Shown: positions 29,601 to 36,670, counted from the first letter of the stretch. The stretch is DNA of 64,000 nucleotides from JAJYTI01 sp035302145 (GCA_035302145.1 DATGSX010000096.1:1-64000); one strand, 5' to 3'. Numbers and translations: made by a program. The notes: generated by a model from the sequence alone, not told the origin.

Positions 29601-29815
29601 TGGACAGTGGCCGTGATGCACGAAATACGTCGGCCATGGTGGTAGATCTACAATTAATAGAGTTGCGCAGTGAATTAATCAATGCAGCAAGCTTCCAATC
29701 GGCCGAACGAAATCCATTTGGCGAAAACACGTCGCAGTCGGTGCAAGAGAGTTTGAACCTCCCTGCCACCCACCAAGACAAAAAGAAAGGTAGCGATGAA
29801 GATTTACCCTTTTAA
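26624..29815 (+). CDS. Phage DNA primase-helicase
   Basis: A 1063-residue replication protein. Residues about 35-75 match the DnaG CHC2 zinc finger (STPSFTVSPSKGIWKCFGSG), but three of four ligands are replaced (Ser38, Lys41, Ser62; only Cys59 remains). A TOPRIM domain at about 255-345 has IVEGYTDVIAFQ and LCLDRDEAGEKA. A superfamily-3/AAA-like helicase domain has the Walker A GPPSSGKD near 685-692. The tail SDEDLPF resembles the SSB C-terminal peptide. It would prime and unwind phage DNA. The iteron-rich region directly downstream is a possible origin. The start could also be the second Met. Confidence 0.85.
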   Translation: MMISKETIDKVFEVSNILEVAQEITEMKKTGANYVGLSPFKDESTPSFTVSPSKGIWKCFGSGEGGNTAVSLLMRARSMSYPDAIKHLANKYAIKIEYDKDVPKEVIEKRKNEEELQKVMEASILRYHHEFMKLPDDHPAVQAWLARGFEKEDATAYKIGYAPGNYLYPILSENGLVSAGKKLGLIDEQKNYDKLHDRLIFPITKNGKILGYGGRKLDDESKYPKWVNSMESEVYNKETVLFGFDEARNEIASTKTVFIVEGYTDVIAFQLNGIKNVVAISGTALSNYQIAMLKRIANRVVLCLDRDEAGEKATIRALEQLLKAEMITQVLHLPFGDDPNDYTIEYHRRIKDDVDVVFTLDHIKESNKPRIDGYEYYIKNLLAGKDDYAIGHEVKKHLKMLTTIKDSILHNSYLDKLANISGIRKTDIKKWMDTEVVVDDNEMYSLPARFRKDLEKYRPTIEKYQLFMAGNQIYVQRGNRAPYSFQSVSNFEIEIVQHMQDDEYPRKLVRIKNVYNYERVFDMPSSDINYPQSFENSITNHGNFRWTGSKNDLDTLKTYLFDQMGTGRMIEVLGWQPEGFWVWNNRVTIPGEDHIELDSSGMFIHNDVTYYVPSANATYKNVVTKYSPQKKFIYQKSPYTFLNFTSMMYKVHREHAITGILFSIASAFQDVVEGVLDSFPMIFLYGPPSSGKDQLGNACQTFFGVRQTAQNLEGGANSMVAQLRKYAQFCNAIHQLSEYKPGDEKLDGRLKGLWDRDGYERGTITSMVSTHNVPILCSTIMTGNFSPEQEALITRLIWENMDKTVFTEEEAKNYGKFSDMLRHGASNFIDEALHLRPIVEQTFLETQREFEQTLKQRVKDVNSRMAMNLSVLGAFYQIFQNTFTFPFSHKDMMDHFVRLLERQMVRLHSSSLTVRFWECFLASMRGQPTEQIRLGHDFKIEGEHMYFNLTSCYLRIQRQWFTQYRQAAPSRATIVTALRECTSYVEEVKSTRMDSGRDARNTSAMVVDLQLIELRSELINAASFQSAERNPFGENTSQSVQESLNLPATHQDKKKGSDEDLPF

Positions 29816-29823
29816 AGTTCCAA

Positions 29824-30006
29824 CATTTCCACACATGGCAATATATAGAGTTAAGTATATGATAATCAGCAGTATATGTATTTATGTAATGTGTGGAATA
29901 TGCGTGGAATGTGTTGGAAGGTGTGGAAAGTTTTTTGAGTTTCCAACACATTCCACACATGTAATGAGTTAACTAATTGATAATCAGGCGTGTGGATGTG
30001 TGGAAA
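29824..30006. other. Iteron-rich candidate replication origin
   Basis: This 240-bp non-coding gap follows the primase-helicase gene. It holds at least five copies of GTGTGGAA-type words (29891, 29921, 29997 and inverted copies at 29827 and 29951). It also has a perfect 16-bp inverted repeat, GTGGAATGTGTTGGAA at 29904-29919 with its complement at 29941-29956, separated by 21 bp. TGTGGA words resemble half DnaA boxes. Such iterons plus a palindrome next to a replicase gene fit a phage origin; a regulatory site is the alternative. Confidence 0.5.
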
Positions 30007-30055
30007 AATAAAACCCAAAACATAGCATGCTTTTTAAAAAAAAAACATTTTTTTC

Positions 30056-30493
30056 ATGGACAAAACAGCGAAAACAACAAGAAAAGTCGAAATACCAGTT
30101 CGACAGGCAATTGCCGAAGACATTTTAGTAATTAGAAAAGATGGATCGGAACACCTCCGGTATGGTCAACCATATTACCTACAAGGTAAAGATGGTTTGA
30201 TAGATAAAACCTATCACATAAGTATAGACGATGACGTAATGGATCTATTGGATTACGTTAGCCGACAAATATTATTTGTGCCCTCCGTTCGAACGGAGTT
30301 AGTTCTGGCCCGAGGTAAAGATTTAAAAGAAAACAATAAACAGATCCGCGAAGGCTTGGTCATATTTGTTGCCGATGCAAACGATAATATTATTCTACAG
30401 CCTTATGTACTTACCGAGCAAACAGATGTGTATGCACTACAATCTTTATTAGAACACAACAGAATTTATATACATAAAGAATATGGGTTATAG
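30056..30493 (+). CDS. Phage hypothetical protein
   Basis: A 145-residue acidic protein, probably all cytoplasmic, with short beta strands such as HISIDDDVMDLLDYVSRQIL and ILQPYVLTEQTDVYALQ. It follows the candidate origin and overlaps the next small gene by 11 bp (start at 30483), so translation is probably coupled. Its start ATG is preceded by a long A-run rather than a Shine-Dalgarno motif. No domain was recognised. The position between replication and tail genes gives no firm hint. Confidence 0.65.
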   Translation: MDKTAKTTRKVEIPVRQAIAEDILVIRKDGSEHLRYGQPYYLQGKDGLIDKTYHISIDDDVMDLLDYVSRQILFVPSVRTELVLARGKDLKENNKQIREGLVIFVADANDNIILQPYVLTEQTDVYALQSLLEHNRIYIHKEYGL

Positions 30494-30653
30494 TTTTTTA
30501 GAAATTTGGCAAATAATAGATGCGTGTAACACCATCGAGGAACTAACCGAGGTAATTCGGATTATGAGAGAACTAAACTTAGTCTCCAACGAGTCGGCCA
30601 GAGTAATGGCTTTTATAAAAACAATAGAAATTTTTGACATTAAAAACGATTAA
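30483..30653 (+). CDS. Small phage protein, 56 residues
   Basis: The reading MGYSFLEIWQIIDACNTIEE runs to a TAA at 30651-30653. It overlaps the previous gene by 11 bp and is followed 2 bp later by the next start. It is predicted to be helical, with the pattern LTEVIRIMRELNLVSNESAR, possibly a small HTH-like or oligomeric protein. No family was recognised. Codon use and tight packing support a real gene. Confidence 0.55.
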   Translation: MGYSFLEIWQIIDACNTIEELTEVIRIMRELNLVSNESARVMAFIKTIEIFDIKND

Positions 30654-30655
30654 TT

Positions 30656-30880
30656 ATGAACGAAAAAATAACAGATAAGATTGTAGGATTTGTATGTGCT
30701 TCACACAAGCTTAAAGAAAAGGATATTACCGTAGTGCGACCATTTAAAGCTTCGCATTTAGGTATAGAACATAAGGGTAAATAATTAGGAAGAGCAACCA
30801 TAGATTATGGTAAAAACAAAATACTTGTAACCACTACTAAAAAAGTATTGGAAATAGCCTTTGCTGGTGAAAAAACCTAG
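30656..30880 (+). pseudogene. Small phage gene with in-frame UAA
   Basis: The frame starts MNEKITDKIVGFVCASHKLK and meets TAA at 30782-30784 after 42 codons. It then continues in the same frame as LGRATIDYGKNKILVTTTKK up to TAG at 30878-30880. The joined product would be 74 residues with coherent composition on both sides of the stop, so a single nonsense change (AAA to TAA would suffice) is the simplest reading. A 42-residue protein may still be made. The function is unknown. Confidence 0.5.
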
Positions 30881-30895
30881 CATGTCACTATACAT

Positions 30896-30919
30896 TATAC
30901 ACATATATGTGTATATTTG
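30896..30919 (+). promoter_or_regulatory. 20-bp palindromic operator over a -7 box
   Basis: TATACACATATATGTGTATA (30896-30915) is a perfect palindrome sharing its core with the elements at 26269 and 47402. TATATTTG (30912-30919) overlaps its right arm and matches TAnnTTTG exactly. The gene downstream starts at 30925, only 5 bp past the box, so its mRNA would be nearly leaderless. A repressor on the palindrome would block the promoter. Confidence 0.6.
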
Positions 30920-30924
30920 TAAAC

Positions 30925-31395
30925 ATGTTAAAGAAAGTACACAAACGAGTTAATATTATAGGTATACGCCTGGTATACCAGGACTTGAAAACTGCAAAGA
31001 ACGATCCTTTGCAACCTTTTTATAATATATCCCTCCCCGAATCTTCTGAAAGGGCTTACACTACACTTGGTGGTGTAAGCTTCTCAGAAGTAGGCAGCAT
31101 GGGAAGTGCTGGTATGATATATATAAAAACAGCACGCATACAATTTCCAAACAACGATGTGAATCGTGCTGCTAGAATAGAAAAATACATTACATGCAAA
31201 GCAGTACTACTAGATCTATGCGATGGGTCGGTTCTGGAATTAGGTAAAAACGATTACTTCCAGAACAGTGCTGTTAAAGCAAAAGTAGAAAATACGCATA
31301 ACGGTACTACTATAACCTACACTACACAAAGCATTAACCCATCTGGCTATACCACCATATTTGGATTGCCAGAAGAAATACCTGTTGATTTATAA
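30925..31395 (+). CDS. Phage structural-type hypothetical protein
   Basis: The chosen start at 30925 (MLKKVHKRVNIIGIRLVYQD) avoids an upstream ATG at 30907 that lies inside the operator palindrome. The 156-residue product is beta-rich (SERAYTTLGGVSFSEVGSMG, TTITYTTQSINPSGYTTIF). It opens the operon that contains the tail-fibre target gene of the DGR and overlaps the next start by one base (stop TAA, start ATG at 31395). A tail-associated role is likely from position. No family was recognised. Confidence 0.65.
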   Translation: MLKKVHKRVNIIGIRLVYQDLKTAKNDPLQPFYNISLPESSERAYTTLGGVSFSEVGSMGSAGMIYIKTARIQFPNNDVNRAARIEKYITCKAVLLDLCDGSVLELGKNDYFQNSAVKAKVENTHNGTTITYTTQSINPSGYTTIFGLPEEIPVDL

Positions 31396-32258
31396 TGAGT
31401 AGATTATTAAACATAGATCCTAAGCAGAACAGTGCCGAGAAAGTAATGCAATTACTTGGGGTCCCGGCAGACATGAAGCTAATGGCCAATGAGATAAACG
31501 AAATTATCGATGCTATTAACTACCTATATAACTACGGTACTGGCGGTGCATCGCACCCAATAAGTGCATCGTTGCAGTTTGTTAGCCTACGCGGAATAAA
31601 CACTACTACGCAAGAAGAAGATGTATATATTGCTGAGGGCATAAGCCGAATTAATATTACTAAGAATCCAAACCTACTTCCATTTGTATATGTTTTGCGA
31701 AAGACCTTGGAAGGCGATGTAATTATCGGCTTCCAGCAAACATTATATTTACTGCTTGCTAGAGAAGACATACAAGCCGAACATATTGTAAAGCTGAACA
31801 CCTCGCAAAAATTAATAAAAGATATTGGCATTTTTGCAGGTGGCACTATACAGTATAACATAAATAACTCTTCCCCTGTTACATTACGTACAAATCAAGT
31901 GTTGAAAATGCAAACGGATGCAGTTCGCTATTACCTGTTCACTGGCAATAGTGGTTCTTATGGAACAAATATGGGTCAAGTAGATGCAGATGATTTACAT
32001 TATGTAAATAATGAACCTTATCAAGAACCAGACTTACCTTTAAGAAGTGAGGTTTACATCCCCTTCACTTTTGGTGATTCACAAACTATACAAATACCAC
32101 CCTACAAAAAAAAATCAGTTGATGTATATATAAACGGAGTGCTCTTGCAAGAGCATCAATACAACGAATTACACAATACGAATGAAGTGGAAATACTAAC
32201 AACATTACCAGGAAATGAAGGTATAACAATTAAATACACACCAGAAAATGAAAGATAA
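31395..32258 (+). CDS. Phage tail-associated protein
   Basis: A 287-residue protein with a helical N-terminus (MKLMANEINEIIDAINYLYN) and a beta-rich remainder. Its C-terminal part, SVDVYINGVLLQEHQYNELH followed by ITIKYTPEN, resembles the short VFVNGQRL-type modules of tail-fibre proteins. The DGR target protein contains a similar module (GCFVNGQRLSKNQIDIRANG). The gene overlaps the DGR target gene by 11 bp. A fibre-base or fibre-connector role is inferred from context. The paralogous module is seen directly. Confidence 0.65.
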   Translation: MSRLLNIDPKQNSAEKVMQLLGVPADMKLMANEINEIIDAINYLYNYGTGGASHPISASLQFVSLRGINTTTQEEDVYIAEGISRINITKNPNLLPFVYVLRKTLEGDVIIGFQQTLYLLLAREDIQAEHIVKLNTSQKLIKDIGIFAGGTIQYNINNSSPVTLRTNQVLKMQTDAVRYYLFTGNSGSYGTNMGQVDADDLHYVNNEPYQEPDLPLRSEVYIPFTFGDSQTIQIPPYKKKSVDVYINGVLLQEHQYNELHNTNEVEILTTLPGNEGITIKYTPENER

Positions 32259-35184
32259 AATAAATCTTTGGCAAATAGAAAAAGGCGACGAGCTTAAGAA
32301 TATAGGCGAAAAAGTAAATAGAAACGAGGTTGTCTTAATAGAGGGAGATCAAGATATATATGATCTAAAGAACTTTAAGAAAAACCCACGAAGCGAAGAA
32401 CATGCTACTTCCAAGTATGGATTGGTTCCAAAAGAGCAAATGGACATCGCTTTAGGGGTTAAGGCAAATAAAGACCAGGTTCTTAATAAAGTAACTGAAG
32501 ACGCACAAGAAGTTGCTGGCCCCGTACGCTTCAACAAGGTGCCACGCTCAACTGAAGATGCAACTAATGGCGATGATCTTGTAAGGAAATCGCAGTACGA
32601 TGTTGACTTGGGCAATAAGGTTGATAAAGACGGGAGTAAAGGGCTTTCGGAAGAAGATTTCACAACTACCTTAAAGAACAAGTTAGATAATATAGAGGTT
32701 GGCGCAGAGGTCAACACTGTAGATTCTGTTAACGGTAAGACAGGGGTTGTTACCGTTACAAAGTCCGATGTAGACCTTGGAAATGCAGACAACACTAGCG
32801 ATGCTGATAAACCTGTATCTACAGCTCAACAAACAGAACTTGACAAGAAGGTTGATAAAGTAACAGGAAAAGGACTGTCAGAGTTTGATTATAATCAAAC
32901 AGAAAAAGACAAAGTTGCAAAAGGTGTTATTGCACATGGATGGGGCAATCACGAAGATGCAGGTTATGCTAAAGATAATGAAGTTGTAAAAATAACTGAG
33001 AAAGGAGAACCAGGAGGGGTAGCAGAATTGGATGATGACGGGAAAGTTCCTGTTTCACAACTACCTTCATTCGTATCGGACGTTCTGGAATTCGATACAT
33101 TAGGCGATTTTCCAGCCACAGGAGAATCGGCTGTTATATACGTAGCGAAAGACACTAACAAGACCTACAGATGGTCGGGTACTGGTTATGTAGTAATTGG
33201 AGATGGTGATTTAGTTTTAGGAGAAACATCCGACACTGCTTATAGAGGTGATCGAGGGAAATCTGCATATGATCATTCGAAAAAGGCTTCAGGTAACCCG
33301 CATAACGTTACAAAGTCCGATGTAGGCCTTGGAAATGCAGATAATACTAGCGATGCCGATAAACCTGTATCTACAGCTCAACAAACAGAACTTGATAAGA
33401 AAGTTGATAAAGTAACAGGAAAAGAATTATCGACTAACGATTTTACAACTACCTTAAAGAACAAGTTAGACAATATAGAGGCTGGCGCAGAGGTCAACAC
33501 TGTAGATTCTGTTAACGGTAAAACAGGGGCTGTTACCGTTACAAAGTCCGATGTTAGTTTAGGCAACGCAGATAACACAAGCGATGCCGATAAGCCTGTA
33601 TCTACAGCTCAACAAACAGAACTTGACAAGAAGGTTGACAAAGTAGCAGGAAAAGAATTATCGACTAACGATTTTACGAACGTATTAAAAGGTAAACTAG
33701 ATAATGTAGAGGAAGGCGCACAAGTCAACGTCCAGTCAGATTATTTAGAAGCGAATATAGCTTCAGATACTTACATTAAAAACAAAGCAGCTACAGTTAC
33801 TGTAGAAGATGATTTTGAATGGTCGGAGGGCGATTCTCAAATATTCGATGTGCAATACAAAGCAAGTAAACTGCTAGGGTGCTTTGTGAATGGACAAAGG
33901 CTATCTAAAAACCAAATAGACATTCGAGCCAATGGTTATGAAATATTAACCACTATGTATGGAAATAATACAATTACTATACTTTATGAGCACGATGTTA
34001 TTTGGGAGAATATATATGGTTGCAAATACGATTGGACAATTGCTGCGCCAGAGGTTCATTATATTGGTAATTCTGCATTAAATCAATCCAAGCCTATTTT
34101 ACAAAAATTTAGAAGATGCACTTTAAATGATGATGGTACCGTAAATTACTATTTAGACTCAGATAACAGTGCGAAAAAAGAAGATGGAGTTGAAGATGCA
34201 TTGCTAGATGGTACAGACGGCCAAGTTATGGTTAGAGTGCCACGACACTATAGATTAAACACCCTAGAGGGTAATGTACATAATATAGCATTTAGCCTAA
34301 CACCTTTTCCTGGTGCAATAGAAGTAAAGGAATATTACCATTCTGCATTCGAAGCGTCGGAGGATAGAACCAATGGCATGCTAGCTTCTGTTCGTAACCT
34401 TACAGAAAGATATAGAGGTGGAGGCAATCAATCGGCATGGGACAACGAAGCTCCTTCAAAATCTCAGCTAGGTAAACCAGTCACTTCAATTAGTAGAGTT
34501 GCTTCAGAAAAAAAATCTAATGCGCGAGGCGAGGGTTGGATAGATCAAGATATGCATCATTACGAAACGCTTGTGTGGCTTCAAATTCATGATTTTGGAA
34601 CGCTAAATACGCAAAGTGTATTTGAAGGAGTTACAAATTTAAGCAGTTCGGAATGGTCCGATTTCAACGGTTATTATCCAGTAGTACAATGTGGATCTAC
34701 AATTAGTTTAGGAAATAATAGCGGAGAAATAGAAGTGGTATTACAAGATTACCCAACTATTGGACAGACTAGATCTGTTAAAACATTTAGTTGGAGAGGA
34801 ATAGAGAATTTCTACGGACACATTTGGAAGTGGGTAAATGGAGTTAATATAATAGACAACCAATATTACTTAAATCCTAGATATAGAAAGAAAAGAAGCA
34901 ACATAGACGCAGATGGCTATTATCACATTGGATCTAGACCAACTAGCAACGGATATATAAAAGAATTATTCCCAGGGACTATACTACCTAAGGAATTAGG
35001 CGGATCTAGCAGTACATTCTATGCAGATTACCTTTATACAAACAGTGAAGAGTCTATTAGGGCGGTTCGCGTGGGTGGTTCGGGTATTTATGGCACGCGT
35101 GCGGGTGCGTTTGCCACGCATACGCATATCGCTCCTACGAGTACGAACGCGTATTCCGGCGCTCGACTTTGCTTCCAACCGTAA
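32248..35184 (+). CDS. DGR target: tail-fibre/lectin-fold variable protein
   Basis: A 978-residue protein. Residues about 90-520 carry fibre repeats: DKPVSTAQQTELDKKVDK occurs at about 185, 371 and 448, with SVNGKTG-VTVTKSDV units, and GWGNHEDAGYA near 230. Residues about 590-978 look like the C-type-lectin/sulfatase-modifying-fold domain of DGR targets, with SWRGIENFYGHIWKWVNGVN. The variable repeat covers the last 40 residues (RAVRVGGSGIYGTRAGAFAT onward, ending GARLCFQP). It is presumably the receptor-binding tip of the phage tail. TR, hairpin and reverse transcriptase follow directly. The repeats also exist at DNA level and could recombine. Confidence 0.9.
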   Translation: MKDKINLWQIEKGDELKNIGEKVNRNEVVLIEGDQDIYDLKNFKKNPRSEEHATSKYGLVPKEQMDIALGVKANKDQVLNKVTEDAQEVAGPVRFNKVPRSTEDATNGDDLVRKSQYDVDLGNKVDKDGSKGLSEEDFTTTLKNKLDNIEVGAEVNTVDSVNGKTGVVTVTKSDVDLGNADNTSDADKPVSTAQQTELDKKVDKVTGKGLSEFDYNQTEKDKVAKGVIAHGWGNHEDAGYAKDNEVVKITEKGEPGGVAELDDDGKVPVSQLPSFVSDVLEFDTLGDFPATGESAVIYVAKDTNKTYRWSGTGYVVIGDGDLVLGETSDTAYRGDRGKSAYDHSKKASGNPHNVTKSDVGLGNADNTSDADKPVSTAQQTELDKKVDKVTGKELSTNDFTTTLKNKLDNIEAGAEVNTVDSVNGKTGAVTVTKSDVSLGNADNTSDADKPVSTAQQTELDKKVDKVAGKELSTNDFTNVLKGKLDNVEEGAQVNVQSDYLEANIASDTYIKNKAATVTVEDDFEWSEGDSQIFDVQYKASKLLGCFVNGQRLSKNQIDIRANGYEILTTMYGNNTITILYEHDVIWENIYGCKYDWTIAAPEVHYIGNSALNQSKPILQKFRRCTLNDDGTVNYYLDSDNSAKKEDGVEDALLDGTDGQVMVRVPRHYRLNTLEGNVHNIAFSLTPFPGAIEVKEYYHSAFEASEDRTNGMLASVRNLTERYRGGGNQSAWDNEAPSKSQLGKPVTSISRVASEKKSNARGEGWIDQDMHHYETLVWLQIHDFGTLNTQSVFEGVTNLSSSEWSDFNGYYPVVQCGSTISLGNNSGEIEVVLQDYPTIGQTRSVKTFSWRGIENFYGHIWKWVNGVNIIDNQYYLNPRYRKKRSNIDADGYYHIGSRPTSNGYIKELFPGTILPKELGGSSSTFYADYLYTNSEESIRAVRVGGSGIYGTRAGAFATHTHIAPTSTNAYSGARLCFQP
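35059..35174 (+). repeat. DGR variable repeat (VR)
   Basis: It aligns to the TR at a constant offset of 183 bp with no indel. Within 116 bp every mismatch is at a TR adenine: AAT to ATT, TAT, CGT, CAT, CAT, AGT and TAT, and AAC to ATC, plus two A-to-T changes after the GGCGCTCGAC block. It encodes the C-terminal end of the target protein in frame. Three more A-to-C/G-type differences may extend it by a few bases. Confidence 0.93.
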
Positions 35185-35192
35185 GCGAACAC

Positions 35193-35213
35193 GGGGCGAA
35201 TATTTTTCGCCCC
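35193..35213. promoter_or_regulatory. DGR target-site hairpin/cruciform
   Basis: A perfect 8-bp stem GGGGCGAA/TTCGCCCC with loop TATTT lies 19 bp after the VR end and 8 bp after the stop codon. A hairpin or cruciform at this position enhances retrohoming in the Bordetella phage DGR. There is no T-tract on either strand, which argues against a terminator. Confidence 0.7.
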
Positions 35214-35241
35214 AAAAAACAAAAACGGTGGCATGAAAACA

Positions 35242-35357
35242 AGGGCGGTTCGCGTGGGTGGTTCGGGTAATAATGGCACGAATGCGGGTGCGTTTGCCAC
35301 GAATACGAATAACGCTCCTACGAATACGAACGCGAATTCCGGCGCTCGACATAGCTT
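35242..35357 (+). ncRNA. DGR template repeat (TR)
   Basis: This is the non-variable copy of the VR, with nine AAY (Asn) codons in the target frame. Adenines at both first positions allow NNY outcomes with 15 amino acids and no stop. It ends in the GC-rich invariant block TCCGGCGCTCGAC, which should act as initiation site of mutagenic homing. It precedes the reverse transcriptase by 106 bp. It also lies inside a 44-codon ORF (35233-35367). Confidence 0.92.
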
Positions 35358-35463
35358 AAGAAAATGAAGTTTTCATGGACCATACCTCTTGGTAAAAAAT
35401 AAAGTATAATGAAAAAGAAGCCTTAGTATCTTAATTGTAGAAAGGGATTCAAAGTAAAGCAAA

Positions 35464-36468
35464 ATGAAAAGAGTAGGTTATATATATAATAAAATCTATT
35501 GCATAAAAAACTTAAAACTAGCCGATGAAAGGGCTAGAATAAATAAAACAAAAAGAAAGGAGGTTAAAAAGCATGATGAGAATCGTGAAGCTAACCTTCA
35601 GAAATTACATGTTCTTTTAAAAACAGGTAAATATAAAACCTCCGAATACCAAGTATTTAAGGTGTATAAGCCAAAAGAAAGGGAAATATCAAAGCTTCCT
35701 TACTATCCGGATAGAATAGTGCATCATGCAATTATGAATATAATGGAGCCAATATGGACAGGCACTTTCACGGCCGACACATATAGTTGTATAAAAGGTA
35801 GAGGTATACACGCTTTGAGTTATAAGCTTAGGACTGATTTAGCAAACAATATTGAGGAGACAAAATATTGTCTGCAAATGGATATTAAGAAATTTTACCC
35901 ATCTATAAATCATAATATCATGCTTGAGATTATAGAGAAGAAAGTAAAAGATAAATACTTTATAAATTTCATAAGCGAGATAATAAGAAGTGCCGATGGT
36001 TTGCCCATTGGCAACTATCTGTCGCAATGTTTATCAAACTTATACTTAACCTATTTTGACCATTGGATTAAACAAGTAGTGGGCGTTAAGTATTACTATA
36101 GATACGCAGATGACATGGTAATATTATTAGATAGCAAGGAGGAGCTATGGGAGGTGTTCCGGTTAGTACAAGAATATCTTAAAAAGAATCTTAAGCTAGA
36201 AATAAAAGAGAATTACCAAGTATTCCCTGTGGAAAAAAGAGGTATAGACGTGGTAGGTTATGTACACTATCATACTCATACTTTAATGCGGAAAAGCATT
36301 AAAAAAAGCATGGCCAAAGCTGTAAAAGCAAATAAAGAAAAAAGCATTGCTGCTTATTACGGATGGGCCAAACATGCCGACACTAAAAACTTATTAAGAA
36401 CTTTAGAATTAGATAATTATGGAAACAAGAAAAACAACAAACGCAGATCACAAGCCAAATCCTATTGA
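35464..36468 (+). CDS. DGR reverse transcriptase
   Basis: The 334-residue enzyme contains the RT palm motifs: LQMDIKKFYPSINH (catalytic Asp140), LPIGNYLSQCLSNLYLTYFD (residues 180-199) and YRYADDMVILL (YADD at 214-217). The I-G-x-x-x-S-Q box is the DGR-clade signature in place of the Q-G-x-x-x-S-P of retroviral and group II enzymes. There is no maturase or endonuclease domain. It copies TR RNA with adenine-directed errors into cDNA that replaces VR. The gene starts 106 bp after TR, and its end overlaps the next ORF by 50 bp. All catalytic residues are present. Confidence 0.95.
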   Translation: MKRVGYIYNKIYCIKNLKLADERARINKTKRKEVKKHDENREANLQKLHVLLKTGKYKTSEYQVFKVYKPKEREISKLPYYPDRIVHHAIMNIMEPIWTGTFTADTYSCIKGRGIHALSYKLRTDLANNIEETKYCLQMDIKKFYPSINHNIMLEIIEKKVKDKYFINFISEIIRSADGLPIGNYLSQCLSNLYLTYFDHWIKQVVGVKYYYRYADDMVILLDSKEELWEVFRLVQEYLKKNLKLEIKENYQVFPVEKRGIDVVGYVHYHTHTLMRKSIKKSMAKAVKANKEKSIAAYYGWAKHADTKNLLRTLELDNYGNKKNNKRRSQAKSY

Positions 36469-36670
36469 GAATTTAGGCGATGGCACGTACCACTATAATT
36501 TTGATGTAGTCCAGGAAGAAACAGAAAAGGGAAACTCAGAAAGCTGGAGTTATAACCAGGTAAGACTTCCTTATCCTATTGACATAGAAAGAATTCAAAA
36601 TAAAATTAATATTAATAAATTTAATCACACTGTAAATGAAAGTGAAGTCATTCGCTCAGTTGAATATTAA
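36419..36670 (+). CDS. Small ORF overlapping RT 3' end
   Basis: The 83-residue product contains ENLGDGTYHYNFDVVQEETE and SWSYNQVRLPYPIDIERIQN. It overlaps the RT gene by 50 bp in another frame and the next gene by 35 bp. The pattern resembles small proteins next to Bacteroidota phage fibre genes, which suggests a fibre-assembly role. It is also a candidate DGR accessory factor by position. It does not look like the four-helix Avd protein. Confidence 0.6.
   Translation: METRKTTNADHKPNPIENLGDGTYHYNFDVVQEETEKGNSESWSYNQVRLPYPIDIERIQNKININKFNHTVNESEVIRSVEY

Noticed and set aside
29679..29960. Minus-strand ORF across the candidate origin
   Set aside because: It overlaps the primase gene end and the iterons; the His/Cys/Tyr-rich product looks non-coding.
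32626..33720. Repeats within the fibre gene as a CRISPR or second VR
   Set aside because: They are in-frame coding repeats with substitutions of all kinds, not adenine-specific, and lack spacers.
35175..35181. Extension of the VR to the stop codon of the target
   Set aside because: Beyond 35174 several A-to-C/G differences would fit, but one G-to-A mismatch breaks the adenine-only rule, so the safe end is 35174.
35193..35213. Hairpin after the target gene as a Rho-independent terminator
   Set aside because: A-rich rather than T-rich sequence follows on the plus strand and no T-tract follows on the minus strand.
34996..35352. Long minus-strand ORFs and a plus-strand ORF across the VR-TR region
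   Set aside because: They are products of the GC-rich duplicated VR/TR sequence in other frames and are explained by the DGR.
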